A DNA stretch of 5,962 nucleotides from Fulvivirga aurantia (lineage in GTDB: Bacteria > Bacteroidota > Bacteroidia > Cytophagales > Cyclobacteriaceae), in the NCBI RefSeq assembly GCF_009711475.1, contig NZ_SMMD01000704.1:1-5962 (forward strand), written 5' to 3'. The notes below the pieces were generated by a model. It saw nothing but the letters and a program-made list of their open reading frames with translations, had not been told where the DNA came from and ran no database searches. Positions within the stretch are counted from its first letter, which is position 1, and each line of letters opens with the position of its first letter. The position numbers and the translations under genes were made by a program. Shown piece by piece: positions 1-5,962 of this stretch.

Positions 1-3000
1 ATCGACTTTACCTGGTGTTAACGTAATTTTGAAAGGTACCTCTACTGGAACCGTTACGGATGTAGAAGGTAATTACAATTTGAATGTACCTTCAGATGGA
101 GGTGTTTTAGTGTATTCTTTCGTGGGCTTAGAAACTACGGAAGTGCAAATCGGCTCGCAATCAGTAATCGATGTGGCTATGGCTTCAGATGTTCAGCAAT
201 TGAACGAGGTTGTGGTGACTGCATTAGGAGTATCTCGCGAGAAAAAAGCAATTGGTTATTCTGTTCAGTCAGTTGATTCTGAGCAATTAGCACAGGCGTC
301 TGAACCAAATGTAGTAAATGCATTACAGGGTCAGGTAGCTGGTGTTCAGATTCAAGGAACAAGTGGTACACTCGGTGGTTCTTCAAGAATTACAGTTAGA
401 GGTTCAAGCTCTTTCCTTGGTGAAAACCAACCGTTGTTTGTCGTTGACGGAATGCCAATAAACAATGACAACTATGCTTCTGCCTCTCAATTACGAGGAT
501 TCGGTGGAGGATCTTATGACTATGGTAATGCAGCTTCTGACATTAACCCAGAAGATATCGCGTCTATGTCTGTATTGAAAGGAGCATCTGCAACTGCTCT
601 TTATGGAGCGAGAGGTGCAAATGGTGTTATTTTAATTACTACTAAGTCTGGTAGAAAGTCAAAAGGTGTTGGAATTGAGTTCAACTCAAGAGTAACATTT
701 GACAAAGTTCAAAACCTTATTGAGCATCAGCAGAGATATGGTGGTGGAGCTACTGTTTCTACACCTTCTGGTTTCAATGAATTTACTTTCAATGGAGAAA
801 CTCAATATGCTCCGGTTTACTCTAAAGATGGTTCTTGGGGTCCAAAGTATGATCCTAATATGATGGTTAGACATTGGGATTCATGGGATCCACAGTCTCC
901 TAACTATGGGGAAACCAGACCGTGGGTTGCTCCTGCTAATGGTTACGAAGAATTCTTTGAAACTGGTGTAACTCTCCAAAACTCTGTAGCTTTTAGCGGA
1001 GGTAATGAAAATGGTACGTTCAGAATTGGCTATACAAACCTTGATCAATCAGGTACAATGCCAAATTCTAATCTTGAAAGAAATACTTTTAGTATAAATG
1101 CATCTTACAACCTGACTGATAAATTAACAATATCAGGTAGTGGTAACTTAGTGAAGTCTGCAGCTAATGGTAGAAATGCAACAGGTTATTCTAATAGCAA
1201 CCCGATGCAGGGTTTTACGCAGTGGTGGCAAACGCAAATTGATGTAGAGCGTTTACAGAACTACAAATGGCAAGATGGAACACAATATACATGGAATGCA
1301 ACTGGTGTTGAAACGGATAAAAATGATGTATTTACAGGTTGGGATCCAGCACCATACTTCTTTGATAACCCGTACTGGGTAAGAAATGAGTTTTTACAAG
1401 AAGACACCAGAGATAGATTCTATGGTAATATAGCAGCTAACTATCAGTTGACGGATGGTTTAAGCTTTTCTGCAAGAGCTATGACTGATGGGTTTACTTT
1501 TAAATCAAGAGAAGGTATTCCTAACGGAGGCGTAGATCAGTCTTTCTACTCAGAAACTACAAGAACATTTACTGAGTCTAACTATGAAGCCAAGTTACTT
1601 TTCGATAAGCAAATCAATGATTTCTTATCAATTAACGCCATGGTGGGTGGTAACTTAATGAGTCAAGAAAGAAAGAGAATCACAGCCAATACGAATGGTG
1701 GTCTTGCTCTTGATGGTTTCTTTAACATCAGCAATGGTCTGGGTAACCCAACAGTGGAAACTGCCGTAGCTGAAAAAGAAATTCATAGTGTTTTTGCACA
1801 GGCTTCATTTGGATTATACTCTACAGTATTTGTAGACCTTACAATGAGAAATGACTGGTCTTCTACCTTACCTACAGGGTCTAACTCATATTTCTACCCT
1901 GCAGTAACTACAAGTTTTGTATTTACAGAGCTTCCGGCTTTACAAGGCAGTGATTTACTCTCATTTGGTAAGTTGAGAGTGGGTTATGGATTTGCAGGTA
2001 GTGATTCTGATCCATATAATCTACGTAATGTTTATGCGCCTCAGGCTCCAAACTTTGGAAATAGCCCGAGATATGCAGTTCCAAACGCAAGAAATAACCC
2101 TAATCTGGTTAATGAGTTAACTAAAGAGTTTGAAGTTGGTTTAGAAATGAACTTCCTTCAAAACAGACTTGGTTTTGAATTAGCATACTATGACCGTACT
2201 ACTGAAGAGCAAATATTTAATGTAGCTTCATCTGCAACTACTGGTTATACATCTAGAGTTGTAAACGCTGGATCTATGAAAAACAGTGGTATCGAATTAG
2301 CGCTTAGAGGTACACCAATTCAATCAGGAGATTTCTCCTGGGATGTAAATGTAAACTTTGCAACTTATAACAATGAAGTTGTTGAATTAGCTCCAGGTGT
2401 GAACAATATTATTCTTGGAACCACATGGGCAGCTGATGTGAGACTTCAGCAAGGCGAGCCATATATGGCTTTATTTGGTCAGGATTTCCAGAGAACTGAA
2501 AATGGTGAACTTATCATAAAAAGTAATGGTATACCAGCTGTTGAATCAGATAGAAAGTTCTTAGGTTCTGCTGTTGCTGACTTTACAGGTGGTATCAGAA
2601 ATGCATTCACCTATAAGGGAATTACAGCGAGTGCTTTAATCGACTTCCAAAGTGGTGGTGTAATTCACTCAACCTCACTACAGTGGGCTGCCTACTCAGG
2701 TATGCTTCCAAAAACAGCTGAAGGAAATATCAGAGAAGAAGGTATGATGATCTCAGGTGTTAAAGCTATTCAGGATGAAAATGGTAACGTAACTGGTCAT
2801 ACTACGGAGGCTAATGATGTAGCTGTTAATCCTCAGGTTTACTATCAAACAATTTGGAATGTGGCTGCACCTAACGTGTATGATGCAAGCTTCATTAAGC
2901 TTAGAGAAGTTAGATTAGGTTATAATCTTCCACAAAATCTATTAGGCAACTTGCCTTTCAGAGATGTTAACATCGCTGTTGTGGGTAGAAACCTTGGATT

Positions 3001-3127
3001 ACTTTATAGTGAGATTCCTTACTTAGATCCTCAGGCTGTTACTGGTACAGGTAATATCCAGGGACTTGAGAATGCTCAAATTCCTACTACGAGATCATAT
3101 GGTTTCAACCTTAGTTTTAAACTTTAA
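1..3127 (+). CDS. SusC/RagA family TonB-linked outer membrane transporter, 5'-partial
   Basis: This is the outer membrane barrel that imports a ligand handed over by its SusD partner, powered by TonB. The reading frame is open to the window edge (first full codon at base 2), giving about 1041 visible residues. The TTG at 29 is not a start: the residues before it (S-T-L-P-G-V-N-V-I) continue the carboxypeptidase-regulatory-like domain, which runs to about nt 190. The signal peptide and probably the first 15-30 mature residues are missing. A TonB box, LNEVVVTALG, lies at 200-229. The plug domain (about 242-652) carries the family hallmarks VVDGMPI (440-460) and G-A-S-A-T-A-L-Y-G-A-R-G-A-N-G-V with ITTKSG (581-652). 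The rest is a beta-barrel, with the late motif ASFIKLREVRLGY (about 2885-2923) and a C-terminal ...FNLSFKL ending in an aromatic/hydrophobic strand typical of BAM substrates. Length fits the family. No frameshift or internal stop is seen. Substrate is unknown. Confidence 0.97.
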   Translation, partial: STLPGVNVILKGTSTGTVTDVEGNYNLNVPSDGGVLVYSFVGLETTEVQIGSQSVIDVAMASDVQQLNEVVVTALGVSREKKAIGYSVQSVDSEQLAQASEPNVVNALQGQVAGVQIQGTSGTLGGSSRITVRGSSSFLGENQPLFVVDGMPINNDNYASASQLRGFGGGSYDYGNAASDINPEDIASMSVLKGASATALYGARGANGVILITTKSGRKSKGVGIEFNSRVTFDKVQNLIEHQQRYGGGATVSTPSGFNEFTFNGETQYAPVYSKDGSWGPKYDPNMMVRHWDSWDPQSPNYGETRPWVAPANGYEEFFETGVTLQNSVAFSGGNENGTFRIGYTNLDQSGTMPNSNLERNTFSINASYNLTDKLTISGSGNLVKSAANGRNATGYSNSNPMQGFTQWWQTQIDVERLQNYKWQDGTQYTWNATGVETDKNDVFTGWDPAPYFFDNPYWVRNEFLQEDTRDRFYGNIAANYQLTDGLSFSARAMTDGFTFKSREGIPNGGVDQSFYSETTRTFTESNYEAKLLFDKQINDFLSINAMVGGNLMSQERKRITANTNGGLALDGFFNISNGLGNPTVETAVAEKEIHSVFAQASFGLYSTVFVDLTMRNDWSSTLPTGSNSYFYPAVTTSFVFTELPALQGSDLLSFGKLRVGYGFAGSDSDPYNLRNVYAPQAPNFGNSPRYAVPNARNNPNLVNELTKEFEVGLEMNFLQNRLGFELAYYDRTTEEQIFNVASSATTGYTSRVVNAGSMKNSGIELALRGTPIQSGDFSWDVNVNFATYNNEVVELAPGVNNIILGTTWAADVRLQQGEPYMALFGQDFQRTENGELIIKSNGIPAVESDRKFLGSAVADFTGGIRNAFTYKGITASALIDFQSGGVIHSTSLQWAAYSGMLPKTAEGNIREEGMMISGVKAIQDENGNVTGHTTEANDVAVNPQVYYQTIWNVAAPNVYDASFIKLREVRLGYNLPQNLLGNLPFRDVNIAVVGRNLGLLYSEIPYLDPQAVTGTGNIQGLENAQIPTTRSYGFNLSFKL
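200..229 (+). other. TonB box within the SusC-like transporter
   Basis: These ten codons encode LNEVVVTALG, the form of TonB box usual in SusC/RagA proteins. It sits between the N-terminal carboxypeptidase-regulatory-like domain and the plug. In the family this segment contacts TonB in the periplasm to transmit energy for transport. It is followed by GVSREKKAIGYSVQ, the typical lead into the plug, which confirms the reading frame and the placement. Confidence 0.9.
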
Positions 3128-3139
3128 AAACTATATCGA

Positions 3140-4564
3140 ATGAAAAATATAAATAAGATAATTTCATCTCTGTTGCTACTCTTTTTTGTAGCAGCTTGTA
3201 CAGATGATTTTGAAGAAATAAATACTGACCCAAATAATCCTACAGAAGTTCCTGCTGAGAACTTGTTTACTCAAGCTCAGTTTGCTCTTGCTGACAGGAT
3301 GTGGGGTAGAGCAATGAACTTTGAGTTTGGAATGTTAATGGTTCAGCATTTCTCTCAAAATGAATATGCTGAAGATTCTCGTTACAATCAGCAGCCTAGT
3401 GGCTTTAGTGCTTCTTGGCAATCGTTTTATGCTGGTGGTCTGATAGACCTTGAAGAAGCAAAAGCTATCACTGAGAATAATGAGGGATTAGCTGATGCTG
3501 TTAGAAAAAACAGGTTAGCTCAAATTGCTATAACTAGAGTTTGGGCCCTTCAGATTGTTACAGATATCTGGGGAGATGTACCTTATTCTGAAGCATTTAA
3601 CCCTGAAGAGTTTCCGAATCCTGCTTACGATTCACAAGAGGCTATTTATACAGGCCTTTTAGCTGAATTAAATGCTGCAATAGCTTTAATTAATACTGAC
3701 GAAGCTGGTTTTGGATCAGGAGACATCATTTATGGTGGTGATATGGAATTGTGGGGTAAGTTCGCAAACTCATTGAAGTTAAAAATCGGTATGAGAATGT
3801 CTGATGCTAATAGCAGTGTAGGAAATGCTGCTGTTACGGAAGCACTAAACTCAAGCTTAGGGTTAATCTCTTCTAATGACGAAAATGCGTTATTTACCTT
3901 CAATGCTGATCAGAGAATTGCAAACCCTTTTTATGTGGATGCAATTACAAGAGATGACTTCTGTGTATCTGAAATTCTAGTTACGAGCCTTAAAGATAAT
4001 GGCGACCCTAGATTGGATGAATTTGCCAAACCAAACTCAAATGGTAACATTGTTGGTTTACCTTATGGTTTAACAGATGCTGAGTCATTTCAATTAAAAT
4101 CAGTAAGCTCACGTCCTGCTGATGATATAAGAGAGGCAACAGCTCCTGCAAAACTTATGACATATGCTGAAGTGGAATTCTTCAAAGCAGAGGCTGCAGA
4201 AAGAAATATAGCTGGTTCTGGTGCTGAGGCATCTTATAATAATGCAGTAGAAGCGTCTATGCTAGACTGGGGATTAACATCAGCTGATGCTGCTAGCTAT
4301 TTAGCTGCAAATCCATATGCTGGTATTTCATCAATTGCTTATGAAAAGTGGGTGGCATTGTATACTCAAGGTTTAGAGGCTTGGGCAGAAAGCAGAAGGC
4401 TTGAGTTTGATGATACTTATTTGACTTTACCTGAGGCCGCTGTTATTGGTGATATTCCAGTTAGAGCTCTTTATCCTTCGGTAGAGTTAGAAGCAAATAC
4501 TGAAAGCTTTGAGGCTGTTGGCTTCAATAACATGACAACCAACATGTGGTGGGACGTTAACTAA
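3140..4564 (+). CDS. SusD/RagB family nutrient-binding outer membrane lipoprotein (SusD-like_2 type)
   Basis: This is a surface lipoprotein of 474 aa that is expected to bind the substrate and close over the SusC-like barrel as a lid. Residues 1-19 form a lipoprotein signal peptide (K/N-rich start, then a Leu/Phe core) ending in the lipobox VAAC, with Cys20 as the lipidated residue. The next residues, TDDFEEINTDPNNP, are the characteristic SusD-like opening. Further hallmarks are WGDVPYSEAF (144-153), DPRLDEFAKP (289-298), a helical TPR-like stretch PAKLMTYAEVEFFKAEAAE (336-354), the EKWVALYTQGLEAWAESRR segment (402-420), IPVRALYP (439-446) and the terminal MWWDVN. This set best matches the SusD-like_2 branch, often named nutrient-binding rather than starch-binding. 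The ATG at 3140 gives a well-formed signal peptide and lies 12 bp after the transporter stop, so translation is probably linked. No Shine-Dalgarno sequence is visible, as is usual in the phylum. Confidence 0.96.
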   Translation: MKNINKIISSLLLLFFVAACTDDFEEINTDPNNPTEVPAENLFTQAQFALADRMWGRAMNFEFGMLMVQHFSQNEYAEDSRYNQQPSGFSASWQSFYAGGLIDLEEAKAITENNEGLADAVRKNRLAQIAITRVWALQIVTDIWGDVPYSEAFNPEEFPNPAYDSQEAIYTGLLAELNAAIALINTDEAGFGSGDIIYGGDMELWGKFANSLKLKIGMRMSDANSSVGNAAVTEALNSSLGLISSNDENALFTFNADQRIANPFYVDAITRDDFCVSEILVTSLKDNGDPRLDEFAKPNSNGNIVGLPYGLTDAESFQLKSVSSRPADDIREATAPAKLMTYAEVEFFKAEAAERNIAGSGAEASYNNAVEASMLDWGLTSADAASYLAANPYAGISSIAYEKWVALYTQGLEAWAESRRLEFDDTYLTLPEAAVIGDIPVRALYPSVELEANTESFEAVGFNNMTTNMWWDVN

Positions 4565-4602
4565 AATTGACAAAAAAATTAAATTTATATATGAAATTAA
4601 TT

Positions 4603-5892
4603 ATGAATAAATACCTAACGAAAGCGTTTGCTTTAGCGGGTTTAGTGTTATTCTCTTTGAGCTCATGCCAGGAAGAAGAGGGTAATGTTATTGACTATAC
4701 GCCAGGCAATGCGCTCATGATTTCAGGACCTAAATCGGTAGAAGTCGGAGAAAGTAAGGAGTACTACTTGAATATGAACATCAAAGCAGATGACTATGAT
4801 TGGTCAATTGGAAGTGGTGCTACCATTTCAGAAAATGCTGCTAATGATGCTTATGTTACAGTTACATTCGATGCAGCCGGTGAATATACGCTTATTGTAA
4901 CTAAGGGAGATGCAAGTGGTGAGTTGAAAATTAATGTTGAAACTCAGCCAGCTGTAACTGTATCATATAATGGTACAGGTGTTTTAAGAAACGGTGTTTC
5001 AGACACGGTTTTCTTCAACTTTACGACACCACTTTCGGGATTACCTGATTTTGAAGTTAATACGGATTCCTCAGGGTTTTATCCTGGTAAACTAGCATTT
5101 ACATCTGGTACTCTGGGGCCGTTGGTGGAAGTTGACGCAGATTCAGCTTATGCTATCTACACAGCAGGTAACGGAAACGGTATACCTGAAGCATTGTTCC
5201 AAGATATTACATCAAATGAAACTTTTGGGAGTATAAATGTTGATAGTGCATTTGTTCAACTATATCGAGTTGATAATATCGCGCCTATAGTGGACTTATC
5301 ATATTCTTCTTTGTACGCTAATGATAGTACTGTATTAAAGGTTACAGCTACTTTTTCTGAAGAAGTTATGCCTGATAACCCAACTGATACTACATTATTA
5401 ATAGCATTTGAGGGAGCAGGAGTGGAAGCTGAAACTGATACATTAGTTGCTACTGAGGATCCACTAGTTTATACATTTGATTATACTGTTAACGGTGATA
5501 GTACTGGTACACTAAACGTTTCCTTAGAAAACGTAGTCGATTTGGCAGGTAATGAGCCGGGTTTAGTAAGAAATGCATCAGCCGTTACAATTGATAATGA
5601 CAACCCAACTCTTTCATTTGCAGATGCTGTTGATCAAGGAAATGGATTAGTAAGCATATCAATGTCATCTGATGAAGTTGGCACAGGATACTATTTAATC
5701 TTAGCTGATGGCGCGGATGCTCCAACCAAAGCAACAGAATTTGACGGTGATATGACAATGTCAGTTTCTCCTTCATTGTCTACAAAAACTATCAATGTGG
5801 CACAGGGAGACTATGATGTGTATTATATAGTAGAGGATAGAGCAGGTAACTTTGGGACCATCTCTACTAAAGAAGATTTAACTGTTAACTAG
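4603..5892 (+). CDS. Surface lipoprotein with PKD/Ig-like modules, SusE/SGBP position, family not recognised
   Basis: I do not recognise a named family for this protein of 429 aa. From the ATG at 4603, residues 1-21 form a lipoprotein signal peptide ending in LSSC, with Cys22 lipidated and followed by QEEEG, an acidic stretch typical of surface-exported lipoproteins. Four beta-rich parts can be proposed: a PKD-like module at about 37-124 (GPKSVEVGES, DYDWSIGSGA, FDAAGEYTLIVT); a less clear Ig-like region at about 126-223; an Ig-like module at about 224-330 opening with VDNIAP and containing FSEEV and DLAGN; and a last one at about 331-429 opening with IDNDNP and containing DRAGN. No catalytic motif or carbohydrate-binding domain is evident. 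By position after SusC/SusD it may be an accessory ligand-binding protein like SusE or SGBP-B; that is inference. The start could also be the ATG at 4591 (four extra residues); an in-frame TTG at 4567 is unlikely. It is the last gene before the terminator. Confidence 0.85.
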   Translation: MNKYLTKAFALAGLVLFSLSSCQEEEGNVIDYTPGNALMISGPKSVEVGESKEYYLNMNIKADDYDWSIGSGATISENAANDAYVTVTFDAAGEYTLIVTKGDASGELKINVETQPAVTVSYNGTGVLRNGVSDTVFFNFTTPLSGLPDFEVNTDSSGFYPGKLAFTSGTLGPLVEVDADSAYAIYTAGNGNGIPEALFQDITSNETFGSINVDSAFVQLYRVDNIAPIVDLSYSSLYANDSTVLKVTATFSEEVMPDNPTDTTLLIAFEGAGVEAETDTLVATEDPLVYTFDYTVNGDSTGTLNVSLENVVDLAGNEPGLVRNASAVTIDNDNPTLSFADAVDQGNGLVSISMSSDEVGTGYYLILADGADAPTKATEFDGDMTMSVSPSLSTKTINVAQGDYDVYYIVEDRAGNFGTISTKEDLTVN

Positions 5893-5913
5893 TAGGTAAA
5901 TTTAATCTCAAAC

Positions 5914-5949
5914 AAAGGCCATCTCGTAAGAGGTGGCCTTTTTTTGTTT
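5914..5949 (+). terminator. Rho-independent terminator closing the operon
   Basis: The left arm AAAGGCCATCTC (5914-5925) pairs with the right arm GAGGTGGCCTTT (5930-5941) over 12 positions, with a single T-G wobble. The loop is GTAA (5926-5929), a GNRA-type tetraloop closed by C-G. A run of seven T (5939-5945), partly used by the stem, continues as GTTT. It begins 21 bp after the stop codon of the third gene. The complementary strand also has a T-rich tail (TTTGTTTG), so it might work weakly in the other direction. Confidence 0.93.
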
Positions 5950-5962
5950 CTGCAGATATGTA

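Noticed and set aside
177..874. Minus-strand reading frames at 177-386 and 686-874
   Set aside because: Both lie wholly inside the strongly conserved SusC-like gene on the other strand, have no recognisable motifs or initiation context, and are best explained as antisense shadows.
3128..3139. A separate promoter or regulatory site between the transporter and SusD-like genes
   Set aside because: Only 12 AT-rich bases separate the genes, with no hairpin or promoter motif visible, so co-transcription is the simpler reading.
4567..4591. TTGACA at 4567-4572 as a promoter -35 element, and the same TTG as the start of the third gene
   Set aside because: There is no suitable -10 at 16-18 bp spacing, and Bacteroidota primary promoters use a different pattern (TTTG and TAnnTTTG). 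A start at this TTG would put a poorly shaped extension before a complete lipoprotein signal peptide that begins at 4591 or 4603.
5585..5776. Minus-strand reading frame of 63 codons
   Set aside because: It is antisense to the last Ig-like module of the lipoprotein, has a low-complexity Leu/His/Gln composition and no homology I can recognise.
1..5962. CRISPR arrays, tRNA/rRNA genes, insertion sequences or phage genes
   Set aside because: No regularly spaced direct repeats, no tRNA-like cloverleaf, no transposase or terminal inverted repeats were seen; coding sequence fills nearly the whole window.

Overview
The window looks like part of a nutrient-uptake operon from a Bacteroidota bacterium. 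The evidence is a SusC/RagA-type TonB-dependent transporter followed directly by a SusD/RagB-type lipoprotein, a pair restricted in practice to that phylum. AT-rich DNA, absence of purine-rich Shine-Dalgarno sequences before the genes, and lipoprotein N-termini with acidic residues just after the lipid-carrying cysteine also fit. The sequence style resembles Cytophagales or Flavobacteriia from free-living or marine habitats more than gut Bacteroides, but this is an impression and not a demonstrated assignment.

Layout, all on the + strand: (1) positions 1-3127, the SusC/RagA-like outer membrane transporter, cut off at its 5' end by the window edge; (2) positions 3140-4564, a complete SusD-like lipoprotein that starts 12 bp after the transporter stop; (3) positions 4603-5892, a complete lipoprotein of unnamed family built from PKD/Ig-like beta-sandwich modules, 38 bp further on; (4) positions 5914-5949, a strong intrinsic terminator, a 12-bp stem with a GTAA loop followed by T7. 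The last 13 bases hold nothing recognisable. No gap exceeds 38 bp between genes, and no minus-strand gene is supported.

The three genes are very likely one transcription unit, or the end of one, because spacing is tight and the only terminator follows gene 3. The expected working model, from the SusCD family, is that the SusD-like protein captures a ligand at the cell surface and acts as a lid on the SusC-like barrel, which imports it using TonB energy. The third lipoprotein occupies the position of SusE/SGBP-type accessory surface proteins and may capture or present the ligand. The window contains no glycoside hydrolase, peptidase, sulfatase or regulator, so the substrate (glycan, peptide or other) cannot be assigned.

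Nothing here clearly reveals a new kind of system. The least explained element is the third, Ig-modular lipoprotein.
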